A program made the position numbers and the translations under genes. From Pelosinus baikalensis (GTDB lineage: Bacteria > Bacillota > Negativicutes > DSM-13327), in the NCBI RefSeq assembly GCF_020819555.1, contig NZ_JAJHJB010000011.1, positions 1-64,000 on the forward strand: 64,000 bases of DNA. The letters are read 5' to 3'. The notes below the pieces were generated by a model that worked only from the letters and a program-made list of their open reading frames with translations, ran no database searches and was not told the origin of the DNA. Shown piece by piece: positions 53,290 through 62,354 of the stretch (positions are counted from its first letter, which is position 1; every line of letters begins with the position of its first letter).

Positions 53290-55053
53290 TTAACGTATTG
53301 GATGCCAAACTTCTACCTTCGTACCTTCCTGATCCACGCTGGTATATAGTAAGCCGTATTCTGAGCCAAAGGATAATCGAATTCGTTCATTCACATTAAA
53401 AATACCAAAACCAGTCCTTGCTGCCTCTCCATGCTGATTGTCTAATGATTTTCTTAGTTCTGCGAGTTTTTCCGCTGTCATTCCTATGCCGTCATCTGCT
53501 ACGCTAAAATATAATTTCTCCTTGTCAATGCGAGCGGTGATCTTGATGGTACCGCCCCCTCTTTTAGCATTAATGCCATGGTAAATCGCATTTTCAACAA
53601 GAGGCTGCAATATCAGCTTAAGTACTCTGTAATTCAATATATCTTCTTCATAGTTAATTTCATATCTCAATTTATCTTCATAGCGAGCTTTCTGAATCAT
53701 TAGATAACTGCGAACATGTTCTAATTCTTCATGAACAGGAATCATCTCTTTCCCTTTACTTAAACCAATGCGAAATAAATTAGCAAGTGCACCAACAATA
53801 CGAACGACTTCCTGTGCACCGTGTTCCCCAGCCATCCACTGAATCGTATAAAGAGTATTATAAAGAAAGTGTGGTTTTATTTGGGCCTGCAAGGTTTTTA
53901 ATTCTGCTTCTCGTTTCCGTTTTTGTTCCGTATACACCATATCCACTAAATTACTAATCTCTTTGATCATCGTATTAAAACTATTACCAAGCTGTCCAAT
54001 TTCATCATTATATTTACTGTTAAATCGTACGCTTAGATCGCCTTCCTCAGCCTTCTTCATTAAGCTGCGGAGTTTACTTAAAGGCTTGGCAATGGAAGCA
54101 GTAAAAAAGAAGGCGGCGACTACTGCCAGTATTAAGGTAACAAGCCCAATAAGTATGGAGTAATGACGCAGAATCGTTACCTCTTTCAGTGTCTCACTAA
54201 GGGAAAAGACACCGATGGTCTTCCATTTTGTATAAGCTGAATCTTTATAGATAATCTGAAACTCACTGCCCTGAATGATTTTTACAATACTATTGGCAGA
54301 ATGGTTGAACCACTCACTTTTTACGCGATATACAATCGGATTGACTGGCGCATATACAATGCCACCATTTGCATCCATAATATATAAAAATCCATTTTTA
54401 CCTAATGTAATCGTCTCAATTACTTCTTTAATTTTATTCAATTTCAGATCAATCAGTATGACGCCAAGGTGCTGGCTGGTCTTAGGATCAACAACCGCCT
54501 TAGCAATCGAAACCACTTCATCAGCACTATAGTTAAGAGTTGTCGTTATATTACGGCCAATCGGTTTACTAAATAGCTGCATTGCATTTGGCGATGCAAT
54601 CGCTCTTTTGTACCAAGTCTCATCAGTAAGGGGATCACGTGAAATTCGATGCATTTCATTGCTAATATAAAGATTATTCTCATTTACAATGAGTATTCCG
54701 GCAATCTCTGGGTGCACATTCGTATAGGTTCTTAAGATTCGCCGAACCTCATTGTTCAGCGATTCATCCCTATCTCCCTCTTTCGCAATCCGTAAGAATG
54801 CAATGATCTGAGGATCACCCAAAAGGTAAGAAACGATATTTTCCATATCATGAATATAAAACTCAACATTGCGAGTTACTTGCTCAATCATTTGTCCCGT
54901 ATGTTCATTGGCCTGTTCTTCAATGGATTTGCTATAGATGACATTACCCAATACTCCGAGTGTAATAATGGGCAATAAAATGAGAGTGAAAAAATATAAT
55001 AATAATTTAGAACGAATATTTTCTATCTTAGGTAATTTGCGAAAGAATTCCAA
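53290..55053 (-). CDS. YesM-type sensor histidine kinase
   Basis: A 587-aa kinase. Membrane spans at ~17-37 and ~290-310 enclose a large external dCache-type domain. HAMP follows, then the His_kinase box AQIKPHFLYNTLYTIQWMAG and an ATPase with LVENAIYHGI, DDGIGMT and TGFGIFNVNERI. The longer frame begins upstream of a TATAAT at 55100-55105, so a start there would precede the transcript. TTG at 55053, seven bases after GGGATGG, is the best choice. It pairs with the regulator encoded 16 bases downstream. Confidence 0.88.
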   Translation of the reverse strand: MEFFRKLPKIENIRSKLLLYFFTLILLPIITLGVLGNVIYSKSIEEQANEHTGQMIEQVTRNVEFYIHDMENIVSYLLGDPQIIAFLRIAKEGDRDESLNNEVRRILRTYTNVHPEIAGILIVNENNLYISNEMHRISRDPLTDETWYKRAIASPNAMQLFSKPIGRNITTTLNYSADEVVSIAKAVVDPKTSQHLGVILIDLKLNKIKEVIETITLGKNGFLYIMDANGGIVYAPVNPIVYRVKSEWFNHSANSIVKIIQGSEFQIIYKDSAYTKWKTIGVFSLSETLKEVTILRHYSILIGLVTLILAVVAAFFFTASIAKPLSKLRSLMKKAEEGDLSVRFNSKYNDEIGQLGNSFNTMIKEISNLVDMVYTEQKRKREAELKTLQAQIKPHFLYNTLYTIQWMAGEHGAQEVVRIVGALANLFRIGLSKGKEMIPVHEELEHVRSYLMIQKARYEDKLRYEINYEEDILNYRVLKLILQPLVENAIYHGINAKRGGGTIKITARIDKEKLYFSVADDGIGMTAEKLAELRKSLDNQHGEAARTGFGIFNVNERIRLSFGSEYGLLYTSVDQEGTKVEVWHPIR

Positions 55054-55099
55054 TATTGCACCATCCCAGCACTCATTTTTTTCTAATACTCCCACTTTT

Positions 55100-55105
55100 A
55101 TTATA
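55100..55105 (-). promoter_or_regulatory. -10 box in front of the YesM gene
   Basis: TATAAT on the minus strand, about 50 bases before the chosen TTG start. The -35 region is AT-rich and weak, suggesting activation by a regulator. Confidence 0.45.
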
Positions 55106-55230
55106 CACAATAAAGTATAAAAAATGGTAAATTTTTCTTGTTAATAAAACCATAATCGAACCACATCAGGCGCAGAAAAAAGATAGAAATATGCGAAGAA
55201 TAAGGTGCACAGGAAATTTTCTTAGCAAAA

Positions 55231-55288
55231 GGCCCTCTATATGAGCAGTTTCTTAGGGTGTTTTATACCCCTGCCAACATAGAGAGCC
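55231..55288 (-). terminator. Terminator after the ROK gene
   Basis: GGCTCTCTATGT and ATATAGAGGGCC form the base of a long stem on the minus strand, followed by TTTTGC. It separates the ChvE/GguAB/ROK block from the YesMN block. Confidence 0.7.
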
Positions 55289-55303
55289 ATTTCGTCATGT
55301 TAC

Positions 55304-56506
55304 CTACCGTAAATAAATTCCTTCCATTACCACATCTACAATGCCCTTTAGGGCATCTTGCCTGCCTTCTGAAGAAAACTCAATACGAGTTAAAGAATAA
55401 CAGCTTGCTAAAGCCCTTTCTTTTATAACTTGCATGATTGTCTCTTCCATGAATCTTCGTCCCTTAACAATGCCGCCACCAATGAGTACCAACTGGGGAT
55501 TAAAAATATTAATAATATTGGCAGCACCCATACCAATATATTGGGCAATCTGCTGGAGGGTTCTTATTGAAAGCGGATCTCCCTCCTCAGCCGCAGCGTA
55601 AATATGCTTTGGTCTAATGGCATCTAGATTGCCTTTTACCATATCTGATACTACAGAACGTTCACCATCTGTTATTGACTGAACCATGCTATTTACCAAC
55701 GCTGACTCAGATGCCATGGCTTCTAGGCAACCACGATTCCCGCAGCTGCATAAGGGGCCATGAACATCTACAACTGTATGGCCAATTTCTCCTGCACTAT
55801 CACCTAAGCCTCGATATAGTTCACCATTTAAAATAATTCCCGAGCCAATTCCACCCCCGACTCCTAGAAAGACCGCATTTTTAATATCGCGGTATGGACC
55901 ATAATGATAGGCTCCCAATGCCATAGCCCGCATATCATTCTCGACAAAAACAGGCAACTGAAACTGCTTTTCCACAAGATATTTTAGTGGCACATTACGC
56001 CAGCCAGCACTGGGAGAAAATAAGGAAAGCCCTTCCTTGGACATAACAGGTCCTCGTACAATTATACCAATCGCTAAGGCCAATTTACCGTTCTCCGAAG
56101 CATAACACTGTGCAATTGTATTTTCCAAAAAAGATAAAATCTTTTCTTCCTTTAAATGTTGAATATCATGACATATTTCTTCTTTAATCTCTAAGCCTCC
56201 ATTAATTAGATAGCCAATCATTTCCTTAGAACGAATATCTACAATAATCATGTTCGCTATTTCAGAATGAACCTTAAGCAGCACTGGACGTCTGCCTCCA
56301 CTATACTCACCAACCATATACTCATGAATCAGTCCATTTTCAATGAGTTTACTTGATATATTCGTTACAGTTGGTGCTGTTAAACCAGTCAACTTGGCAA
56401 TATCGACACGAGATATTGGACCCCGCCTGCGAATCGCATTAATAATCAGCGACTCATTTGCTCCTCCTCCTATAGCTTTTGAAATAATCGTATTTACACC
56501 TTCCAT
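55304..56506 (-). CDS. ROK-family repressor, XylR/NagC-like
   Basis: A 400-aa regulator. Residues ~18-80 are a winged helix (LIINAIRRRGPISRVDIAKL, APTVTNISSKLIENGLI). The ROK domain has the VENDMRAMALGAYHYG and FLGVGGGIGSGIIL motifs and the zinc site EIGHTVVDVHGPLCSCGNRGCLEA. It probably binds an aldose and represses the sugar importer and isomerase genes around it. It lies behind the permease gene with its own AT-rich palindrome upstream. Confidence 0.93.
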   Translation of the reverse strand: MEGVNTIISKAIGGGANESLIINAIRRRGPISRVDIAKLTGLTAPTVTNISSKLIENGLIHEYMVGEYSGGRRPVLLKVHSEIANMIIVDIRSKEMIGYLINGGLEIKEEICHDIQHLKEEKILSFLENTIAQCYASENGKLALAIGIIVRGPVMSKEGLSLFSPSAGWRNVPLKYLVEKQFQLPVFVENDMRAMALGAYHYGPYRDIKNAVFLGVGGGIGSGIILNGELYRGLGDSAGEIGHTVVDVHGPLCSCGNRGCLEAMASESALVNSMVQSITDGERSVVSDMVKGNLDAIRPKHIYAAAEEGDPLSIRTLQQIAQYIGMGAANIINIFNPQLVLIGGGIVKGRRFMEETIMQVIKERALASCYSLTRIEFSSEGRQDALKGIVDVVMEGIYLR

Positions 56507-56633
56507 AAAACACCTACACTCTTGCTTTCAATATTTTTATAATAGACAACCTTTTAATCCATTCTCTTTTACCATATAGAAGACATGAAAGAATTTATTT
56601 TAACCATTATATAATATTAAAAGCTAAAAAGCC

Positions 56634-56651
56634 TAATTAAATTTTTAATTA
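56634..56651. promoter_or_regulatory. AT-rich palindrome upstream of the ROK gene, possible operator
   Basis: TAATTAAA and TTTAATTA form 8-bp arms with a two-base centre, about 130 bases before the ROK start. Similar TTTAATTAAA text lies upstream of the chvE promoter at 60773-60782. It may be the ROK binding site, but low-complexity DNA can give such palindromes by chance. Confidence 0.4.
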
Positions 56652-56698
56652 ATGATTTATGCATCTAATATAATAAAACTCCCCCTATATGATAAGTT

Positions 56699-57862
56699 TT
56701 ATGACTGTTTTGATTTTGTATAAATATCAAAAGCTACAGCTAATAATAATACTAAGCCTTTAATGGTTTGCTGCATATCAATAGTAACGCCAATTAAAGA
56801 CATGCCATTATTCATAACCCCCATAACCAAGCCGCCAATAATGGCCCCCATAACAACACCAATCCCTCCTGCAGTGGAGGCTCCACCAATAAAACAGGCA
56901 GCAATGGCATCTAATTCAAAACCAGTGCCTGCTTTCGGTGTTGCGGCATTAAGGCGAGCCGCAAAAACAAGACCCGAAAGAGCTGCTAATACTCCCATAT
57001 TTACGAAAACCCAAAACACAATGCGTTCGGTTTTTACACCTGATAGCTTTGCCGCCTTTTCATTACCGCCTAATGCATAAATATGACGCCCTACCACTGT
57101 TTTTGTCGTTATAAAGGTATAAAATACAATTAGAATAAATAATAATATCAACACATTAGGAATGCCTTTATAAGAGGCCAGCAAATACATAAACCAGTTG
57201 ATTGCCACGCCAACAAATACCAATTTGGCAGCTAAAAACCGTACCGGGATTACCTCGAAATTATACTCTAGCTTAGCTTTTCTATGACTTAATTCAAAAT
57301 ATATATATACCAACGTCAAAATAATCCCAACCACAAGGGTTGTAATATGGATGGATGTTCCACTCAATACATCTGGTATAAACCCATTACTCATTTTCTG
57401 AAAAACCTCTGGAAAAGGAGCTTTCGATTGCCCCTCTAAAGCAGTCATTGTTAACCCTCTAAAAATCAACATCCCTGCTAATGTAACAATAAATCCAGGG
57501 ATTTTAAAATAGGCAACCCAATACCCCTGAAAAGCTCCAGCAAGACCTCCTATCAGCAAAGAAATCAATATTCCAGGCACAACACCAATATGATAATCGA
57601 TCATTAAGATTGCAGAAACGGCACCAACAACAGCAGCGATAGATCCTACAGATAAATCAATCTGAAAAGCAACGATCACTAGCAGCATGCCGATCGCCAA
57701 TACGAGTATATAACTATTCTGCTGGATTAAGTTGGTTACATTTAACGGTTGTAAGAGTACACCCTTGCTGACAATTTCAAAGAATAGTACAATCGATACT
57801 AATGCAATAACCATACCATATTCTCTGATATTACTTTTAAACATCTGCTTTAGAGTTTCCAT
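56699..57862 (-). CDS. gguB: Multiple-monosaccharide ABC permease, GguB/MmsB-like
   Basis: A 387-aa permease with about eleven spans, longer than ribose permeases, as usual for the GguB/XylH group. Motifs are GMLLVIVAFQIDLSVGSIAA, PGFIVTLAGMLIFRGLTM, VVGRHIYALGGNEKAAKLSG and GGASTAGGIGVVMGAIIGG. It follows gguA by 13 bases. With GguA and ChvE it should import arabinose, xylose, galactose or glucose. Confidence 0.93.
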   Translation of the reverse strand: METLKQMFKSNIREYGMVIALVSIVLFFEIVSKGVLLQPLNVTNLIQQNSYILVLAIGMLLVIVAFQIDLSVGSIAAVVGAVSAILMIDYHIGVVPGILISLLIGGLAGAFQGYWVAYFKIPGFIVTLAGMLIFRGLTMTALEGQSKAPFPEVFQKMSNGFIPDVLSGTSIHITTLVVGIILTLVYIYFELSHRKAKLEYNFEVIPVRFLAAKLVFVGVAINWFMYLLASYKGIPNVLILLFILIVFYTFITTKTVVGRHIYALGGNEKAAKLSGVKTERIVFWVFVNMGVLAALSGLVFAARLNAATPKAGTGFELDAIAACFIGGASTAGGIGVVMGAIIGGLVMGVMNNGMSLIGVTIDMQQTIKGLVLLLAVAFDIYTKSKQS

Positions 57863-57875
57863 GACGATCCCTCCT

Positions 57876-59399
57876 TTATTTACTCATTACATATTTCATA
57901 ATTCTTTCTTGTGATGCTTCCGTCCCTGCAAGCTCTCCAGTAATGCTGCCTTCACTCATAACATATATTCGATCACACATTCCCAGTATTTCAGGAAGTT
58001 CTGAAGAAATCAATACAATGCCTTTTCCATCCTTAGCTAGCTTATTAATGATGCTATAAATTTCAAATTTAGCTCCTACATCAATTCCTCGAGTAGGTTC
58101 ATCCAGAATCAGAACATCTGGCTCTGTAAAAATCCATTTGCTCAAAACGACTTTTTGCTGATTTCCACCGCTCAAATTTACAGTGTTTTGCAAAACACTG
58201 GAGCATTTAATATTCATCTGCTGAAGACTTTTCTCCGCCACTAGAATTTCTTTATTATCATCAATTACATAATGGCTTGCGATATTTTTTAAATTAGCCA
58301 AGGTAATATTTCTTTTAATATCATCATTTAATATTAAACCATACTGTTTGCGATCTTCCGTTACATATGCAACACCTTCTTCAATCGCCTGGCTTACATT
58401 TTTCAAATGTATTTCTAAGCCATTCTTATAGATCTGCCCACTTATTTTTTGACCATAGGATCTGCCAAAAATGCTCATAGCAAGCTCTGTTCTCCCTGCC
58501 CCCATGAGTCCTGCAATTCCTACAACCTCACCTTGCTTAACGTGAAAATTAACATTATGAATCACTTTACGGCCACTATGTAGATGGTGGTATACATTCC
58601 AATTCTTAACTTCAAAGATGATATCGCCAATAGCTGCATCTCTTTTAGGGTATAGCTCCGTTAGTTCTCTTCCTACCATGCCTTTGATAATTCGATCTTC
58701 TGTAATATGATCGTTTCTTACATTCAAGGTTTCAATGGTGGCTCCATCACGCAACACGGTAATGGAATCAGCAATTCTTGAAATTTCATTTAATTTATGT
58801 GAAATAATAATTGAGGATATTCCCTGCTTTTTAAACTCCAACAATAATTTCAAGAGATTATCACTATCATCTTCATTCAATGCCGCCGTAGGTTCATCCA
58901 GAATTAACAATTCAACTTCCTTTGATAAGGCTTTAGCAATCTCAACTAATTGCTGTTTACCAACTCCTATATTGGTAACCAAAGTACTTGGCAATTCTTT
59001 GAGTCCTACTGTCGCCAACAACTTTTGGGTACGCATAGTAGTTGCATGCCAGTCAATAAGACCGTGTTTGCCTTGCTCATTGCCAAGAAATATATTCTCT
59101 TCTATGGATAGATAAGGGATGAGGGCTAATTCCTGATGAATAATAACAATGCCTAATTTTTCACTTTCTTTAATATTTTTGAACTCACACAATTTTCCTT
59201 TATAATGAATATCCCCTGTATAAGTCCCATGAGGATATACTCCACTTAACACTTTCATTAAGGTTGATTTTCCCGCACCATTTTCGCCCACCAGTGCATG
59301 AATTTCGCCTTTTTGCACTTGCAGATTTACATGATTTAGAGCTTTAACACCTGGAAATGTTTTAGTAATATCTATCATTTCTAGAATAACATCTTCCAT
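57876..59399 (-). CDS. gguA: Multiple-monosaccharide ABC ATPase, GguA/MmsA-like
   Basis: A 507-aa tandem ATPase. The first domain has LVGENGAGKSTLMK, NIGVGKQQLVEIAKALSK and LILDEPTAALNED. The second has the altered Walker A GLMGAGRTELAM, LSGGNQQKVVLSKWI and LILDEPTRGIDVG. It powers the GguB permease. Confidence 0.94.
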   Translation of the reverse strand: MEDVILEMIDITKTFPGVKALNHVNLQVQKGEIHALVGENGAGKSTLMKVLSGVYPHGTYTGDIHYKGKLCEFKNIKESEKLGIVIIHQELALIPYLSIEENIFLGNEQGKHGLIDWHATTMRTQKLLATVGLKELPSTLVTNIGVGKQQLVEIAKALSKEVELLILDEPTAALNEDDSDNLLKLLLEFKKQGISSIIISHKLNEISRIADSITVLRDGATIETLNVRNDHITEDRIIKGMVGRELTELYPKRDAAIGDIIFEVKNWNVYHHLHSGRKVIHNVNFHVKQGEVVGIAGLMGAGRTELAMSIFGRSYGQKISGQIYKNGLEIHLKNVSQAIEEGVAYVTEDRKQYGLILNDDIKRNITLANLKNIASHYVIDDNKEILVAEKSLQQMNIKCSSVLQNTVNLSGGNQQKVVLSKWIFTEPDVLILDEPTRGIDVGAKFEIYSIINKLAKDGKGIVLISSELPEILGMCDRIYVMSEGSITGELAGTEASQERIMKYVMSK

Positions 59400-59446
59400 A
59401 TATCCTCAACTCCTTGCTATATCGCTCTTTGGCATTAGGCCATTCA

Positions 59447-59484
59447 TAATTTAGTAATGACTTTACAGTCATCACTAAATTATT
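59447..59484 (-). promoter_or_regulatory. Intercistronic stem-loop between chvE and gguA
   Basis: ATAATTTAGTAATGAC pairs with GTCATCACTAAATTAT (one mismatch) over a six-base loop. Like the hairpin behind ytfQ, it likely stabilises the binding-protein part of the mRNA. Confidence 0.6.
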
Positions 59485-59503
59485 TTGGCCCGGCAATCCC
59501 TTA

Positions 59504-60586
59504 CTATTTAAGTTGATCTGCAGTATAATATCCGCTTTCAACCAATATTTTTTCGTAGTTTGATTTATCAACAGAAACAGGTACTAATAAATAGGACGGC
59601 ACTACTTTAACACCATTGTTGTAGGTTTTATCATCATTGGTTGTTGCTTTTTTACCGTTAAGTACTGCATCCACCATATCAACAGCTACTTTAGCAAGAT
59701 CTCTAGTATCTTTAAATACAGTCTGTGCTTGTTCACCCTTAATAATGGATTTAATGGAAGGAGCTTCCGCATCTTGCCCCGTAACAATAGGCATTGGCTG
59801 TGATGGGGTTCCATATCCAACAGCCTTCAAGGAAGAAAGAATACCAATACTAATACCATCATAAGGAGATAAAACAGCATCTATTTTTGTCCCCGTATAG
59901 TTCTTACTTAGCAGATTATCCATTCTTGCCTGGGCAGTAGCGCCATCCCACCGTAATATAGCACAGAGGCCCATATCCATTTGCCCACTTTTCACAACTA
60001 ATTTCTTCGAATCAATATAAGGTTTTAAAACCGACATAGCGCCATCAAAGAACATGTATGCGTTATTGTCATCCGGTGAACCACCAAAGATCTCAATGTT
60101 AAACGGACCTTTCCCTTCTTTTAAGCCTAAGCTTTTTTCAATATAAGCAGCTTGCAGAACTCCGACCTGAAAATTATCAAAAGTTGCATAGTAATCTACA
60201 TTTGCAGTCTTTTTAATTAAACGGTCATAAGCGATAACGGGAATATTTTTATCTTTCGCTTTTTGCAATACAGTTGTTAAGGATTCACCATCGATATTGG
60301 CGATCACCAATACATTAGCGCCTTTTGTAATCATATTCTCAATTTGTGCAAGCTGGTTTTCAACATTGTCTTCCCCATACTGTAAATCAGTTTCATACCC
60401 TTTAGCTTTTAGTTGCTTAACAATATTATCACCATCTGCTATCCATCTAGATGACGACTTCGTAGGCATTGCGATACCTACTTTCTTCTTATCGCTGCTG
60501 CTGGGAGCTGAACTAGGATTTGAACCACATGCGGTCAACATTAGTACCATGGCAAACATCAGTAATAAAGCCACTACCTTTTTCAT
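59504..60586 (-). CDS. chvE: Multiple-sugar-binding lipoprotein, ChvE-like
   Basis: A 360-aa binding protein with a lipobox (LMLTACGSN). It follows ChvE through VGIAMPTKSSSRWIADGDNI, ENMITKGANVLVIANIDGES, IAYDRLIKKTANVDYYATFD, LSPYDGISIGILSSLKAVGY and TGQDAEAPSIKSIIKGEQAQ. Family members bind L-arabinose, galactose, xylose and glucose at the inner-membrane surface. It is the first gene of the chvE-gguA-gguB set, with a good promoter in front. Confidence 0.94.
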   Translation of the reverse strand: MKKVVALLLMFAMVLMLTACGSNPSSAPSSSDKKKVGIAMPTKSSSRWIADGDNIVKQLKAKGYETDLQYGEDNVENQLAQIENMITKGANVLVIANIDGESLTTVLQKAKDKNIPVIAYDRLIKKTANVDYYATFDNFQVGVLQAAYIEKSLGLKEGKGPFNIEIFGGSPDDNNAYMFFDGAMSVLKPYIDSKKLVVKSGQMDMGLCAILRWDGATAQARMDNLLSKNYTGTKIDAVLSPYDGISIGILSSLKAVGYGTPSQPMPIVTGQDAEAPSIKSIIKGEQAQTVFKDTRDLAKVAVDMVDAVLNGKKATTNDDKTYNNGVKVVPSYLLVPVSVDKSNYEKILVESGYYTADQLK

Positions 60587-60718
60587 TGAAATCTCCCCTT
60601 CTTTTTATTCTTGGTAGCCCCAATCCACTAATTTTCGTTATACCTTCATCACCTACTTTCAGTCTATTAAATACATCAATTAACCTTGTACAATCGCCTA
60701 AATAGTACGAATATTTAA

Positions 60719-60746
60719 ATTATAGCATCAATTCATGTTTTTTCAA
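60719..60746 (-). promoter_or_regulatory. Promoter of chvE
   Basis: On the minus strand TTGAAA (60741-60746) and TATAAT (60719-60724) are separated by 16 bases. The -10 lies about 130 bases before the chvE start. Confidence 0.65.
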
Positions 60747-60750
60747 TTAT

Positions 60751-60782
60751 AAATTAATATATTAATTTATTTTTTAATTAAA
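60751..60782. promoter_or_regulatory. AT-rich palindromes beside the chvE promoter, possible ROK operator
   Basis: AAATTAATA and TATTAATTT form a perfect 18-bp palindrome at 60751-60768, and TTTAATTAAA a 10-bp one at 60773-60782. Both lie directly upstream of the chvE -35. The second resembles the palindrome before the ROK gene. Confidence 0.4.
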
Positions 60783-60818
60783 TCATGAATGTTACACGAA
60801 ACCATCTATTACTGTCTT

Positions 60819-62300
60819 TTATTGAAAAGGATTTTCGTCTTTATACATCATTGAAGGAGGCTGATTAAAGGCAATGTCCTGTACACCAAGCATCTTCATT
60901 ACGGCAAATAATACTTTACCTGCATGTTTAAAGGCAATACCTGCATGATGGGGATACTGCTTACCAATCAATACATGGCGATAAAATCTGCCCATTTCCT
61001 GAATGGCAAAAATGCCAATACCGCCAAAAGAGTGAGGGTCCACGTCGATTATTTCTCCATTGGCTATATAACTTCGCAGCTGGCAGTCAGCGGTACTCTG
61101 AAGCCTAAATAAACTAATATCCCCTGGTCTTATGGCTCCTTCTAATGTTCCCCTGGTAATATCAGGTTCTGCACTCGGTTCTAACAATCTATGCATGATG
61201 AGCTGATATTTCATCGCCGAATCCTTCATACAGCAAGAAGGTGTATTGCCACAATGAAAACCCATGAATAGATCCGTCAGTTGATACCCGGCAAACTGCG
61301 CCTTATTCTTGTCATACATATCCTTAGGTACACTGTTATTAATATCAAGTAAGGTCGCCGGCCTATTCGTCGCGCAGGTAATAATGTATTCGCTTACCGC
61401 ACCATAAATATCCGTTTCACAAGCTGCGGGAATTCCCTTAGCAGCCAGTCTTGAATTCACATAACAGGGAACAAACTTAAATTGAGTCTGAAAGGCTGGC
61501 CAACATTTATTGGCAAATACAGCATATTCGGATGCTCCAAGATTATTTTCCATCCAATCCAGTAGTGTCAGCTCATACTGGGCAAGTTTGGGAAGTATAC
61601 CTGGATAACCATTTCCGTCCTTAAGCTCATCAGCCATTTCTCTTACGATTGCAGGAATTCTTGGATCATTTTCATGTTTCAAAAAGGAGTCAAAAAGATC
61701 CAGTTCTGAGTTTTCCATAATTTCAATACCTAAATCATATAAGGGTTTAATAGGTGCATTACATGCTAAAAAGTCATGTGGTCTAGGTCCAAAGCTAAAT
61801 ACCTTCAATTTTCCTAGTCCTAATATGACTCTGGCAATATTTTCGAAATCCCCAATCATCCCTGCAAGTTCATCAGCAGTACCAACAGGATACTCAGGAA
61901 TATAAGGAACTAACTTACGTAATGCTAAATTATAAGAGGCATTAAGCATACCGCAGTATGCATCCCCGCGTCCCTTAATCAGATTAGCTTCGGTCTCTTC
62001 CGCTGCTGCCACAAACATTGCCGGACCAGTGAATTTTTGTGCAAGAATGGTTTCTGGTCCTTCCGGTCCAAAATTCCCAAGATAAACAACTAACGCATTT
62101 ACACCTGCCTTTTGCAATTCCTCCAAGGCTTTAAGTACATCCTTCTCATTTTCAACAGCAGTTTGTGCTTCAAAAATTTCAATATTCTTATTCTCACACG
62201 CCTCTGCAACTGCTTTTCTTCGTTGTTCGCTAAGCTGGAGGGGAAAACAATCTCGACTGACAGCAACTATACCAAGTTTTACTTTTGGAATATTAATCAT
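60819..62300 (-). CDS. L-fucose/L-arabinose isomerase-family protein (COG2407)
   Basis: A 493-aa protein of the fucose/arabinose isomerase fold. The N-terminal domain has KVKLGIVAVSRDCFPLQLSE and GVNALVVYLGNFGPEGPETI. The C-terminal part has TDIYGAVSEYIITCATNRPA, DLFMGFHCGNTPSCCM and RQYPHHA-like GKQYPHHAGIAFKHAGKVLF, including metal-ligand type E, D and H residues. I start at the ATG at 62300, eight bases after AAGGAG. It lies between araA and chvE, so it should act on an aldose such as fucose, arabinose or a rare sugar taken up by these importers. The exact substrate is unknown. Confidence 0.82.
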   Translation of the reverse strand: MINIPKVKLGIVAVSRDCFPLQLSEQRRKAVAEACENKNIEIFEAQTAVENEKDVLKALEELQKAGVNALVVYLGNFGPEGPETILAQKFTGPAMFVAAAEETEANLIKGRGDAYCGMLNASYNLALRKLVPYIPEYPVGTADELAGMIGDFENIARVILGLGKLKVFSFGPRPHDFLACNAPIKPLYDLGIEIMENSELDLFDSFLKHENDPRIPAIVREMADELKDGNGYPGILPKLAQYELTLLDWMENNLGASEYAVFANKCWPAFQTQFKFVPCYVNSRLAAKGIPAACETDIYGAVSEYIITCATNRPATLLDINNSVPKDMYDKNKAQFAGYQLTDLFMGFHCGNTPSCCMKDSAMKYQLIMHRLLEPSAEPDITRGTLEGAIRPGDISLFRLQSTADCQLRSYIANGEIIDVDPHSFGGIGIFAIQEMGRFYRHVLIGKQYPHHAGIAFKHAGKVLFAVMKMLGVQDIAFNQPPSMMYKDENPFQ

Positions 62301-62354
62301 TCCTATTATCTCCTTTATCATTTGCTCTTTAATTATTAAGCGTTCTTCAATCAG

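Noticed and set aside
59362..59571. 69-codon minus-strand frame between chvE and gguA
   Set aside because: It spans the stem-loop and overlaps both neighbouring genes in a different frame.
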